DNA from: DASVXQ01 sp036392615
GTDB lineage: Bacteria > Actinomycetota > CALGFH01
Length of the DNA stretch: 26,645 bases
Direction: 5' to 3'
Assembly (NCBI GenBank): GCA_036392615.1
Contig: DASVXQ010000229.1
Location: 1-26,645, forward strand
Under the pieces are notes generated by a model that saw only the letters and a program-made list of their open reading frames with translations, was not told where the DNA came from and ran no database searches. Positions within the stretch are counted from its first letter, which is position 1. Each line of letters starts with the position of its first letter. Positions 6,320-14,574 of the stretch are shown piece by piece. The translations under genes were made by a program, and so were the position numbers.

Positions 6320-8821
6320 GCCCGCTTGCAGCGGCCGCTCCAGCAGGTCGGTCTCGACCGCCGGCCGGCCCGGGCCGGCCGGGATCCGGAAGGTCTTGAT
6401 CTGGTGGGCGCCGAACCCCGTCTCGATCCTGCGCCCCAGCAGCTCCAGCCCGATGGTCGCGCGGGGCACCGGGTGGCCGGCGGTCTCCTGGGCGCGCACC
6501 ACCAGGTCGCCGCCCTCGTCCTCGGCGTGCTTGAGCACCGTCAGCATGACCGACGGCGGCTCCGCCCAGGCGAACGAGCCCCGCTGCTCCAGCGGTCCGG
6601 GGTGGCACGACTCCAGCAGGGCGACCGGCGGCTGGTTCAGCTCCGCCGCCGCGCGGGCCACCCCGGCGGCGCGCCAGTCGCCCGCGTGCGGCAGCAGCCG
6701 GTAGGTGAAGCGCTGCACGCCCTGGTCGAGCCAGGCGTAGTCCTCGGCGGGGTCGAGCCGGCGCGGCTCGTGCCAGGCGTACACCGGGCTGCGGGCGACC
6801 GTCAGGCCGACGCGGCCGTCCAGCACGTCGACCGCGTGCTTGCCGTCGTTCAGCACCGCCAGGCCGGCGCGGCGCCCGTCGGGCAGGGTGCCGCCGAGAT
6901 CGACCCAGGCGCCGACCGGCTCCTCACCGCCGTCCGGCCGCCGCCGCACGTGCCCGTAGGGGATCTCGAAGGTCGCGCTCACCCCGCGCAGCGCGCTGGC
7001 GACCCGCAGCTTCAGCAGCGCCAGCCGCTCGTGCCAGTCGAGCGTCGCGCGCACCTCGAGGTATCCCCCGCCGCCGAGCACCAGGTCCTCGGTCAGCGTC
7101 GACCGGCGGTAGCGCGAGACCACCCGCACCACCGAGCGCACCGGCCCGTCCTCAAGCAGCCGGACCGACTCGCGGGCGAACGCCCCGACCTCGTCGTGGT
7201 AGGCCGAGGTGCCATGGCTCCAGGTGTCGGTCGCGTCCGCCAGCACGGCCGCGTGCGCGCCCGGCGACGAGGCCAGCAGCTCGGCGCCCCGTTCCAGGTC
7301 CAGCAGGCTCGCCAGCCACCCGGTCTCCGGGTCCACCGTGGCGCGCAGCCGGGCGGACTCCAGCACCACCGCCCCACCCTGGAGCCTGGCCCGCACGGCC
7401 TGGCTCCCGGCCGCGCCGCTCACCCCCGCCGTTCCCGCCGCCCCGGCCGCGTGGAGGCGATACGTGCGATACCCCAGGGGCGGCAGCTCGGCGGGGAACA
7501 CCACGCGGTGCCGCCAGCCAGGGACGGTGGCCGACGGGCGGACCGGCTGCACAGGCACGTGGCGGCCGTGCTCGTCGGCCAGCCGGGCCGGCGGTCCGTC
7601 GGGGCCGGCCTGGAGCTCGACCTCGACCTCGGCCCGCACCGGCCAGGCGTTGGGGTTGCACACCACCAGCGGCCAGCCGCCCGGCTCCAGCTCGATCCCG
7701 ACCCGACGGGCGATGGCCCGCAGCGCGCGGTGCTCGACCCGCCCGGCGATCGCCACCGCCTCGCCGAGCTGGTCGCGGGCGTCCTCGTACGCCTCCTCGA
7801 CGGCCGTGCCGGCCAGCACGTCGTGGAACTGGTTGAACAGCACCTGCCGCCAGGCATGCGCCAGCGCCGCGCCGGCCGGCGGCGTGCCGGCCACCACCGA
7901 CGCCACCGCGTCCCAGGTCTCGGCGGCCAGCAGCCGCCGCTCGGCGCGGCGGTTCCAGCGCTTGATGCCGGCGTGGGCCGAGTAGCAGCCGACCGCGTGG
8001 TGCTGCAGCTCGCCGGAGACCACCGGCAGCTCGTCGCCACGCTCCAGCAGGCGGTCGAAGAAGCGCCGGGCGGTGGAGCACTCCAGCCGCGCCGGCTCGC
8101 CGGCCCGCGAGAGCCGCCGGATGCTGTCCAGGTTCGCGCGGGTCGGGCCGCCGCCGTGGTTGCCGACGCCGTACAGGCAGGCCAGCTCGTCCCACCTGTC
8201 CGGCAGGCTGGCGACCACCGCGCGCAGGTGCTCGTCCAGGCCGGTCCCGGCCGTCTGGTACTCGTGCGGGATGCGGTAGGCGAGCACCGCCGAGCCGTCC
8301 GGCGAGCGCCACCAGAAGGCCTGCCCGGGCAGGTCGAGCTCGTGCGGCCCGGGCCGCAGGAACAGGTAGGTGTCCATCCCGCTGCCCCGCAGGATCTGCG
8401 GCAGCGAGGCGTTGTGGCCGAACGGGTCGACGTTGGCGCCCACGGTGGCCATGCGGCCGAGGTGGCGCTGGAGCCAGCGCTGCCCGTGCAGGCCCTGCCG
8501 CACGAACGACTCGCCGCAGGGCAGGTTGCAGTCCGGCTCGACCCACCAGCCGCCGGCCACCTCCCAGCGCCCCTCCTCGACCAGCCGCCGGATCTCCTCG
8601 AACAGCTCCGGGTCGGCCTCCTCGACCCAGGCGAGCTGGGCCACCGAGTCGCAGGTGAAGCGCAGCTCGGGGTACTCGCGCATGCGCTCGACCACCGCGC
8701 GGAAGGTGGCGCCGACCTCCTGCCAGCCCTCAGGCCAGCGCCACAGCCAGACCGGGTCGATGTGGGCGTTGCCGATCATATGGAGCAACCGTCGGTGCAG
8801 GCCGTCCCGATCCCCCTGCAT
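6308..8821 (-). CDS. Alpha-mannosidase, glycoside hydrolase family 38
   Basis: An 837-residue protein with GH38 signatures. GNAHIDPVWLW near the start holds the zinc ligands H20 and D22. VGANVDPFGHNASLPQ holds the catalytic nucleophile and zinc ligand D132. FNQFHDVLAGTAVEEAY carries the later zinc-binding His. The middle region is the three-helix domain, and the C-terminal half is the beta-sandwich (RLHAAGAAGT, ESVRLLEDGPVRSVV, DLGGTLPDGR). It removes alpha-linked mannose (or related sugars) from oligosaccharides, probably in the cytoplasm, as no signal peptide is seen. The ATG at 8821 has GGGGG 5 nt upstream; the longer frame to 8980 would run into the divergent VanZ-like gene, and the internal ATG at 8779 lacks a ribosome binding site. 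It stands alone in its transcript. Exact substrate specificity is not determined. Confidence 0.9.
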   Translation of the reverse strand: MQGDRDGLHRRLLHMIGNAHIDPVWLWRWPEGWQEVGATFRAVVERMREYPELRFTCDSVAQLAWVEEADPELFEEIRRLVEEGRWEVAGGWWVEPDCNLPCGESFVRQGLHGQRWLQRHLGRMATVGANVDPFGHNASLPQILRGSGMDTYLFLRPGPHELDLPGQAFWWRSPDGSAVLAYRIPHEYQTAGTGLDEHLRAVVASLPDRWDELACLYGVGNHGGGPTRANLDSIRRLSRAGEPARLECSTARRFFDRLLERGDELPVVSGELQHHAVGCYSAHAGIKRWNRRAERRLLAAETWDAVASVVAGTPPAGAALAHAWRQVLFNQFHDVLAGTAVEEAYEDARDQLGEAVAIAGRVEHRALRAIARRVGIELEPGGWPLVVCNPNAWPVRAEVEVELQAGPDGPPARLADEHGRHVPVQPVRPSATVPGWRHRVVFPAELPPLGYRTYRLHAAGAAGTAGVSGAAGSQAVRARLQGGAVVLESARLRATVDPETGWLASLLDLERGAELLASSPGAHAAVLADATDTWSHGTSAYHDEVGAFARESVRLLEDGPVRSVVRVVSRYRRSTLTEDLVLGGGGYLEVRATLDWHERLALLKLRVASALRGVSATFEIPYGHVRRRPDGGEEPVGAWVDLGGTLPDGRRAGLAVLNDGKHAVDVLDGRVGLTVARSPVYAWHEPRRLDPAEDYAWLDQGVQRFTYRLLPHAGDWRAAGVARAAAELNQPPVALLESCHPGPLEQRGSFAWAEPPSVMLTVLKHAEDEGGDLVVRAQETAGHPVPRATIGLELLGRRIETGFGAHQIKTFRIPAGPGRPAVETDLLERPLQAGPPP

Positions 8822-8859
8822 CCAGGCCCCCGTTCGTCCGTGCGGCCGGACCGGCATCC

Positions 8860-8883
8860 CAACCCGGCCGGTATGCTGGGTTG
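8860..8883. promoter_or_regulatory. Inverted repeat around a -10-like hexamer upstream of the VanZ-like/S9 operon
   Basis: CAACCC (8860-8865) and GGGTTG (8878-8883) flank TATGCT (8872-8877), which fits the actinobacterial -10 pattern TANNNT. Transcription would then begin near 8884, about 60 nt before the ATG at 8944. No good -35 is seen at 17-18 bp, so this is a weak call. The mannosidase gene is divergent and must have its promoter in the same 122-bp gap. Confidence 0.25.
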
Positions 8884-8943
8884 CACCATGCCCGAGTCGC
8901 GCCGTTCCCCGCATCCCGCCAGCAGCCGTGGACGGCCAGGCGC

Positions 8944-9474
8944 ATGACATCACCGAGGACCTTCCCGGGCGGCGCGCCATTCCCGCGGGCGGCGCTCCAG
9001 GTGCTGGCCGCCGCCTACGTCGCCTTCGTCCTGGCGGTGACGCTGCTGCCGATCCAGTGGTCGAGCGAGCTGGCCCGCTGGCCGGACAACCGCCGCGCCC
9101 AGCTGGTCCCGGTCGCGCCGGTGGTCGCGGGCGTCCTCAGCGACCAGCACCGCCTGCTCTCGATCGCCCAGGTCGGCGGCAACCTGCTGCTGTTCCTGCC
9201 GGCCGGCTTCCTGCTGCCGCTGGTGGTGGGCTGGCTCGACCGGGGCAGCCGGGTGGTGCTGGCGGCGCTCGGCAGCTCGGTCGCGATCGAGCTGTACCAG
9301 CTGCGCATGCCGGGCATCCGGCGCACCGACGTGAACGACGTGCTCGCCAACACCCTCGGCGCCGCGCTCGGCTGGCTCGCGCTCCGGATGGTCGAGCGCT
9401 GGCTGGCCGCCGGCGGCCGGCCGACCCTGCGCCGGCTCGCGCACCCGGACCAGGCTGAGAGGATCCCACCATGA
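8944..9474 (+). CDS. VanZ-like family membrane protein
   Basis: A 176-residue protein with three or four hydrophobic helices: VLAAAYVAFVLAVTLLPI (about 20-37), NLLLFLPAGFLLPLVVGW (about 79-96), VVLAALGSSVAIELYQL (about 103-119), and a last helix near 136-148. Two VanZ (PF04892) hallmarks are clear: NLLLFLPAGF and the RRTDVNDVLANTLGAALGW block after IELYQ. VanZ-like proteins are common in actinobacteria and mostly of unknown function; the founding member gives low-level teicoplanin resistance, but most homologues stand apart from van operons, as here. The ATG at 8944 follows CCAGG; an upstream TTG (8881) is less likely. The stop overlaps the ATG of the next gene by 4 bp (ATGA), implying co-translation with the S9 peptidase. 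Confidence 0.8.
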   Translation: MTSPRTFPGGAPFPRAALQVLAAAYVAFVLAVTLLPIQWSSELARWPDNRRAQLVPVAPVVAGVLSDQHRLLSIAQVGGNLLLFLPAGFLLPLVVGWLDRGSRVVLAALGSSVAIELYQLRMPGIRRTDVNDVLANTLGAALGWLALRMVERWLAAGGRPTLRRLAHPDQAERIPP

Positions 9475-11258
9475 CCGAGCCACGCTGGAAGCGCCGCTTC
9501 CGCGCCCCATCGCTCACCCTGCCGCGCTGGGCCATCGGCGACCCGGAGCGGCTGGTCTACGCCTCCAACCGCTCAGGCTCGTGGCAGATCCACGCCTGGG
9601 ACCGGCGCGATGGCGGCCAGCGGCAGGTCACCGAGCACCCGACCGGCGTGATGCACGGCGGCGCCACCCCGGACGGCCAGGGCGTGCTGTGGTTCGACGA
9701 CTCCAAGGGCGACGAGATCGGCGTCTGGCGGCTGCAGCCGTTCCACGGCGGCGAGACCGTCCCGCTGGCGCCCGACGTCGAGCCGGCCTGGAGCGCCGGG
9801 CTGTCGCTGGCCGCCGACGGCCGGCTGGCCATCGGCATCGCCGACCGCACCGGCTTCGCGGTCCGGGTCGGCAGCGTCGGCGGGCCGACCACCGAGCTGT
9901 ACCGCCACGAGCAGACCGTCGAGGTGGCCGACCTGAGCCGCGACGGGCGCCTGCTGGTGGTGCACCACGCCGAGCACGGCGACAACCTGCACCCGGCCCT
10001 GCGCGCCTTCGACCTGGACCGCGGCGAGACGCTCGCCGACCTCTGGGACGGCAGGGGCTACGGCCTCTGGGCCAGCCGCTTCTCGCCGGTGCCCGGCGAC
10101 CACCGCCTGGCGTTCCAGCACGAACGTGGGGGCCTGCCGCGGCCGGGGGTGTGGGACCCGACCAGCGGCGAGCGCACCGACCTGGAGGTGGACCTGCCCG
10201 GCAGCGTCGAGGTGGCCGACTGGTGGCCGGACGGCGGCGCGCTGCTGCTGGCGCACACCTACGCCGGCCGCGACGAGCTGTACCGGCTGGACCTCGGGGA
10301 TGGGCGGCTGGAGCGGCTCGACCACCCGGACGGGTCGATCACCGGCGCCGCCGTGCGGCCCGACGGCGAGGTCTGGTTCCGCTGGTCGTCGGGCGCCGCC
10401 GCGCCCCAGGTGCGTGCCGTCGCCCGGCCCGAGCCGGTGCTGCGCCCGCCCGGCGAGCCCGCCCCCGGCGGCCAGGCGTACCAGAGCTGGACCTTCGAGA
10501 ACCGGCACGGCGACCAGGTCCACGGCTTCCTGGTGCTGCCGGAGGGGCCGGGCCCGCACCCGACCGTCATGCTGGTGCACGGCGGGCCGACCCATCACGA
10601 CGCCGACGCCTGGAGCCCGCAGGTGCAGGCGCTGGTCGACCACGGCTGGGCGGTCGCGCTGGTCAACTACCGCGGCTCCACCGGCTACGGCAAGGCCTGG
10701 CAGGACGCGCTGGAGGGCAACCCCGGCCGGCCGGAGGTCGAGGACGTCACCGCCGGCCGCGACGACCTGATCGCCCAGCGGATCGCCGACCCCGAACGGG
10801 TGATGATCGCCGGCTCCTCCTGGGGCGGCTACGTCACCCTGCTGGGCATCGGCACGGTCCCCGAGGGCTGGCGCGCGGCGGTCGCGATCGTGCCGGTGGC
10901 CGACTACCTGTCCGCCTACGCCGACGAGTCCGAGGGCCTCCAGGCGTTCGACCGCAGCCTGTTCGGCGGCAGCCCGGAGGAGAAGCCGGAGCTGTACCGC
11001 GAGCGCTCGCCGATCACCTACGTCGACCAGGTGCGCACCCCGGTGCTGATCATGGTGGGCGACAACGACACCCGCTGCCCGCTGCAACAGGTGCTGAACT
11101 ACGCCAAGCGGCTCGAGGAGCAGGGCAAGTCATTCGAGCTCGACCGCTTCGACGCCGGCCACGGCGCGCTGGTCACCGAGGAGCGCATCCGCCAGACCGG
11201 GCTGCTGCTCGATTTCGCCGCCCGTCAGGTTCCCGGCATGCGTCCCGCCGAGCGCTGA
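9471..11258 (+). CDS. S9-family serine peptidase (prolyl oligopeptidase/acylaminoacyl peptidase type)
   Basis: A 595-residue two-domain protein. The first ~330 residues form a beta-propeller with repeated TolB/WD-like strands (YASNRSGSWQIHAWD, HGGATPDGQGVLWF, ADLSRDGRLLVV, WWPDGGALLLA). The C-terminal alpha/beta hydrolase carries the catalytic triad: S450 in GSSWGG, D533 in GDNDTRCP and H564 in DAGHG. HGGP (about 368-371) forms the oxyanion-hole region. The gating propeller restricts such enzymes to short peptides or N-acylated peptides. There is no signal peptide, so it is probably cytoplasmic. Its start overlaps the VanZ-like stop by 4 bp, so both should be made from one transcript. The nature of any functional link between the two is unknown. 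Confidence 0.92.
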   Translation: MTEPRWKRRFRAPSLTLPRWAIGDPERLVYASNRSGSWQIHAWDRRDGGQRQVTEHPTGVMHGGATPDGQGVLWFDDSKGDEIGVWRLQPFHGGETVPLAPDVEPAWSAGLSLAADGRLAIGIADRTGFAVRVGSVGGPTTELYRHEQTVEVADLSRDGRLLVVHHAEHGDNLHPALRAFDLDRGETLADLWDGRGYGLWASRFSPVPGDHRLAFQHERGGLPRPGVWDPTSGERTDLEVDLPGSVEVADWWPDGGALLLAHTYAGRDELYRLDLGDGRLERLDHPDGSITGAAVRPDGEVWFRWSSGAAAPQVRAVARPEPVLRPPGEPAPGGQAYQSWTFENRHGDQVHGFLVLPEGPGPHPTVMLVHGGPTHHDADAWSPQVQALVDHGWAVALVNYRGSTGYGKAWQDALEGNPGRPEVEDVTAGRDDLIAQRIADPERVMIAGSSWGGYVTLLGIGTVPEGWRAAVAIVPVADYLSAYADESEGLQAFDRSLFGGSPEEKPELYRERSPITYVDQVRTPVLIMVGDNDTRCPLQQVLNYAKRLEEQGKSFELDRFDAGHGALVTEERIRQTGLLLDFAARQVPGMRPAER

Positions 11259-11376
11259 ACAGCCGGGTCGGGGCGAGCGAACTTCCTGGTCATGCTTGCG
11301 CGCTTCGGCGCTGGGTACGAGGATGATCAGGCACGGCGCCACCAGTCACGTCGATGGCTGGAAGGAGGCTCGGGCG

Positions 11377-11871
11377 ATGGCACGGCGCTCGGTGCCCAGG
11401 TCCATGCCCACGGACCCCGCCCTGTGGTTGACGGGCGGCGGGGGCAAGGGGATCAGGCACCTCGTGGTGGGAGTTGACGGCTCCTCGCCGAGCCTCAACG
11501 CCGCCTGCATGGCCGCGCAGATCGCCCAGGTCACCGGCGCGAAGGTCACCGTCGTGCACGTCCGCCCCCGTGGCCCGGCCGTCGGCATGCTGATGCCCGG
11601 CTGGGGCTGCATGCTCGAGCAGTGGCGCGAGGACCTCGAGTTCGAGGTCGGCATGGAGGTCGCCCGGATGCTCGACCCGGCCGGTGTCTCCTGGAACCTG
11701 TGGATCGGCGGTGGCGACCCGGCCACCCGCCTCGCCGAGGTCGCCGCCGACGTCGACGCCGACCTGATCGTGGTCGGCACCCACGGCGGCGGCCTGCTCC
11801 GCTGCATCCTGCGCGGCTCGGTCGCCACCCGCCTGCTGCGCCGCCACCACCCCCTCCTGGTGGTCCACTGA
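11377..11871 (+). CDS. Universal stress protein (UspA family), ATP-binding type
   Basis: A 164-residue single-Usp-domain protein. After a ~27-residue polar, Gly-rich extension, the domain begins with IRHLVVGVDGSSPS (nucleotide-binding strand and Asp) and includes KVTVVHV. It ends with the motif G-2x-G-9x-G(S/T), seen as GTHGGGLLRCILRGS, followed by ATRLLRRHHPLLVV. This places it among the ATP-binding Usp proteins, which form dimers and accumulate in starvation, hypoxia or other stress. The ATG at 11377 has a perfect AAGGAGG 8 nt upstream, so the longer reading from 11296 is rejected. It sits 118 bp after the S9 gene, probably in its own transcript. Confidence 0.9.
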   Translation: MARRSVPRSMPTDPALWLTGGGGKGIRHLVVGVDGSSPSLNAACMAAQIAQVTGAKVTVVHVRPRGPAVGMLMPGWGCMLEQWREDLEFEVGMEVARMLDPAGVSWNLWIGGGDPATRLAEVAADVDADLIVVGTHGGGLLRCILRGSVATRLLRRHHPLLVVH

Positions 11872-11877
11872 CCCGCG

Positions 11878-11894
11878 CCGGCGGTCGCCGCCGG
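11878..11894 (+). terminator. Terminator-like hairpin after the universal stress gene
   Basis: A perfect 7-bp stem CCGGCGG / CCGCCGG with loop TCG begins 7 nt after the usp stop. No T-tract follows. Confidence 0.4.
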
Positions 11895-12044
11895 TCAGGC
11901 AACGAGCTGGAATCGGAATCCCCCGCCGAGGGTTGGATGAGTGTTGCAGTGGCCATCCATGGAGGCAGAGCCGAACGCGGCACGCCGATCCGGGTTCGCG
12001 CCTCGCTGGGGTGGTTGCGACGTGGCTGAGCGGGAGGGGGAGCC

Positions 12045-12242
12045 ATGCGGCCGACCGAGGAGGAGCACATTGCCGCGCTGGAAGCTGAGAGCGACTTCCA
12101 GCGCCAGACCCTACGGACCATTCGGGTGGTCGCGGAGAGGACGCCGGCCGAGGAGGCGCAGGTGGCCCTGAAGGCGATCGGCGCGCTCGCGACCGAGGCG
12201 CTGGCGGGGACCGAGCGCAACTACCGGGAGCCGCGCGTGTAG
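12045..12242 (+). CDS. Small hypothetical protein, 65 aa
   Basis: A strong ribosome binding site (GGGAGGGGGAG) sits 3 nt before the ATG, and the frame runs cleanly to a TAG at 12240-12242. The protein is highly charged and predicted mostly helical: HIAALEAESDFQRQTLRTI and EEAQVALKAIGALATEAL could form two amphipathic helices. It has no Cys, Trp, signal peptide or membrane segment. I do not recognise a family. It ends 7 bp before the convergent MerR stop. The good ribosome binding site and sensible composition argue that it is real; nothing indicates its function. Confidence 0.55.
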   Translation: MRPTEEEHIAALEAESDFQRQTLRTIRVVAERTPAEEAQVALKAIGALATEALAGTERNYREPRV

Positions 12243-12249
12243 GGGACGG

Positions 12250-12705
12250 TTACTTGGGGGAGGGCACCAGCGCGTCCATCTCGCGCTGCGCCCTGCGGTA
12301 GCGCTCCCGCTTCTCGTCGAGCGAGTCGAGAAACACGTGCAGCCGGCTGATCTTGGCCTCCACTCGGGCGCGCAGGTCGGCGTTGTGGCGCAGGGCCTCC
12401 TCGATCATCTCGGCGCGGCGCTCCGGCGGCCGGCCGGCCTGCCACTCGGCGCGCAGCTTGGCCAGCCGGTCCTCGATGCGCATCACCGCGAGAATCTCGT
12501 CGAGGTTGAAGCCCATCAGCTCCTGGAGCTCCCGGATGTGCTCCAGCCTGGCGATGTCGTCGTCGGTGTAGCGGCGCGCGCCGCCGGGCGTGCGGCCGGA
12601 CGGGGTCAGCAGGCCGAGCTCCTCGTAGTAGCGCAGGGTGCGGCTGGAGACGCCGACGCGCGCGGCCGCCTCGCCGATGCGGAGCTCGCCCGCGCAGCCG
12701 GTCAT
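12250..12705 (-). CDS. MerR-family transcriptional regulator
   Basis: A 151-residue protein with an N-terminal MerR winged HTH: LRIGEAAARVGVSSRTLRYYEELGLL (about 8-33) followed by GGARRYTDDDIARLEHIRELQELMGFNLDEI. A long dimerising helix follows (about 80-145). No Cys metal-binding cluster is present and the effector domain is minimal, so it is unlikely to be a metal sensor. Its ATG (12705) overlaps the TGA of the upstream efflux gene by 4 bp (ATGA), so the two are co-translated. The obvious inference is that it regulates that pump in response to a compound the pump exports, through the palindrome upstream of the operon. Confidence 0.88.
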   Translation of the reverse strand: MTGCAGELRIGEAAARVGVSSRTLRYYEELGLLTPSGRTPGGARRYTDDDIARLEHIRELQELMGFNLDEILAVMRIEDRLAKLRAEWQAGRPPERRAEMIEEALRHNADLRARVEAKISRLHVFLDSLDEKRERYRRAQREMDALVPSPK

Positions 12706-14444
12706 GCCGACACCGACTCCTCGGGCTCGGAAAGCATGCCGCGCTCGCCTTCCTCGACGTGCACGTAGCGGCCGCCGCGCATCCAGGAGGCGACCGCGGC
12801 GATCACGCACAGCAGGGCCGCGGTGGTGAACACGATCCGCAGGCCGTGCGCGAACGGGCCGGAGATCAGCTCCGGGAAGTAGCGCTGCCCGGTCAGGAAG
12901 GCGGCCTTGCCCGGCGGCAGCGCGCCGAGCACCTGCGGGCCCAGCAGCGTCTGGATCGGGTTGAACCCGAGGAACGCGGCGAACAGGCTGCCGACCGGCG
13001 GCAGGTTGGCCACCTGGGTGGCAACCGACGCCGGCACCCCGTTGGAGGTCAGGCCGGCGAGCAGGGTGTGCGGCAGCGAGCTGGCCAGCCCGGCGATCAT
13101 CAGCGAGAAGAACAGCCCGATCGACAGCACGAACCCGGAGTTCTGGAAGGTCGCCCGCATCCCGGAGGCGACGCCGCGCTGCGCGGCCGGCACCGAGTTC
13201 ATGATCCCGGCGGTGTTGGGCGCGGTGAACAGTCCAGAGCCGATGCCGTTGACCAGCAGCAGCAGCGCGAACACCGGATAGTCGAAGTCGGCCGGCAGCA
13301 GCTCGAGCAGGCCGAAGGTCGCCGCGGCGATCAGCATCCCGCCGGTGGCGAACGGCCGCGCGCCGAAGCGGTCCGACAGCCAGCCGGAGACCGGCCCGGC
13401 GATCAGGAAGCCGACCGTCAGCGGCAGCAGGTAGATGCCCGCCCACAGCGGCGTCCGCTCGAAGCTGTAGCCGTGCAGCGGCAGCCAGATGCCCTGGAGC
13501 CAGATGATCATCATGAACTGGAGCCCGCCGCGGGCGATCGAGGAGAGCAGCCCGGCCATGTTGCCGGCGGTGAAGGCTCGGATGCGGAACAGCTCCAGGT
13601 GGAACATCGGCTGCTCGACCATGCGCTCGATCGCCACGAAGGCGGCCAGTACCAGCACGCCCCCGCCCAGCAGGCCGATCACCAGCGGGCTGGTCCAGCC
13701 CATGGTGTGGCCTCCGTGGGGCTGGATGCCGTAGGTGATGGCGATCAGCACCATGATCAGCCCGGCGGCGAAGGTCAGGTTGCCCCACCAGTCGACCACC
13801 GTGCGCACCCGCGGCCGGGTCTCGCGCAGCTTCATGTAGGCCCAGACGGTGCTGGCCACGCCGATCGGCACGTTCACCCAGAACACCAGCCGCCAGTCGA
13901 TCTCGGCGAGCACGCCGCCGAGGATCAGCCCGATGAACGAGCCGGCGATGGCGGCCACCTGGTTGATGCCCATGGCCATGCCGCGCTCGTTCGCCGGGAA
14001 GGCGTCGGTCAGGATGGCGGTCGAGTTGGCCATCACCAGCGCGCCGCCGATGCCCTGGACGATCCGCAGGCCGATCAGGGTGAGCGCGCCGGACGAGCCG
14101 TGCGCCGGCGTCACCGCCAGGAAGATCGACGACAAGGTGAACACCAGCAGGCCGAGGTTGTACATGCGCACCCGGCCGAGCATGTCGCCCAGCCGCCCGA
14201 AGGTCACCACCAGCACCGAGGTGGCCACCAGGTAGCCCATCAGCATCCACAGCAGGTAGCTGATGTTGCCCGCCTCCAGCGGCTGGAGGCCGATGCCGCG
14301 GAAGATCGCCGGCAGCGAGATGATCACGATCGAGGAGTTGATCGTGGCCATCAGGATCCCGAAGGTGGTGTTGGTCAGGGCCACCCACTTGTAGCCGCCG
14401 GCGGCGCCGGGATCGACGCGATCGTTGGGCACGGCAACGCGCAT
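12702..14444 (-). CDS. MFS drug efflux transporter, DHA2 (14-TM) family
   Basis: A 580-residue membrane protein with about 14 hydrophobic helices. N-terminal features are typical of DHA2/EmrB-QacA proteins: LTNTTFGILMATINSSIVIISLPAI (TM1 region, with N and S residues), a motif A-like loop GRLGDMLGRVRMY between TM2 and TM3, and RIVQGIGGALVMANSTAILTDAFP. It probably exchanges protons for a hydrophobic drug or metabolite across the cytoplasmic membrane. The ATG at 14444 (MRVAVPNDRVDPG) is preferred over a start at 14510, because the longer form would run into the upstream palindrome. GGAG and AGAGG lie upstream. It is the first gene of a two-gene operon with the MerR regulator. Confidence 0.9.
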   Translation of the reverse strand: MRVAVPNDRVDPGAAGGYKWVALTNTTFGILMATINSSIVIISLPAIFRGIGLQPLEAGNISYLLWMLMGYLVATSVLVVTFGRLGDMLGRVRMYNLGLLVFTLSSIFLAVTPAHGSSGALTLIGLRIVQGIGGALVMANSTAILTDAFPANERGMAMGINQVAAIAGSFIGLILGGVLAEIDWRLVFWVNVPIGVASTVWAYMKLRETRPRVRTVVDWWGNLTFAAGLIMVLIAITYGIQPHGGHTMGWTSPLVIGLLGGGVLVLAAFVAIERMVEQPMFHLELFRIRAFTAGNMAGLLSSIARGGLQFMMIIWLQGIWLPLHGYSFERTPLWAGIYLLPLTVGFLIAGPVSGWLSDRFGARPFATGGMLIAAATFGLLELLPADFDYPVFALLLLVNGIGSGLFTAPNTAGIMNSVPAAQRGVASGMRATFQNSGFVLSIGLFFSLMIAGLASSLPHTLLAGLTSNGVPASVATQVANLPPVGSLFAAFLGFNPIQTLLGPQVLGALPPGKAAFLTGQRYFPELISGPFAHGLRIVFTTAALLCVIAAVASWMRGGRYVHVEEGERGMLSEPEESVSA

Positions 14445-14512
14445 ACCTCTGTCTCCAAGCTGCTCGCTTGCGGGGAACGGGACGGCAGCCGGGCGACGGC
14501 GAAGTCCCAAAG

Positions 14513-14534
14513 CTGACGTTCACGTTAACATCAG
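14513..14534. promoter_or_regulatory. 22-bp palindromic operator candidate upstream of the DHA2-MerR operon
   Basis: CTGACGTT (14513-14520) and AACATCAG (14527-14534) are inverted with one mismatch around a 6-bp centre CACGTT. The site lies 69 bp upstream of the transporter ATG in a locally AT-richer patch. On the minus strand it contains TAACGT (14522-14527), which fits the -10 pattern TANNNT. A palindrome over the core promoter of an operon that encodes its own MerR protein is a natural autoregulatory site. No good -35 was found. Confidence 0.45.
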
Positions 14535-14574
14535 TTTGGTGGGCCCGCACAGGCGCGGAAGGCATGCGCCCGGA

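Noticed and set aside
6326..8947. Long plus-strand frame opposite the mannosidase
   Set aside because: Shadow of the GH38 gene; no domains and biased composition.
9573..11087. Long minus-strand frame opposite the S9 peptidase
   Set aside because: Shadow frame; the plus strand has the full catalytic triad.
12759..14516. Long plus-strand frame opposite the DHA2 transporter
   Set aside because: Shadow frame rich in His, Gln, Gly and Arg; the minus strand encodes a clear membrane transporter.
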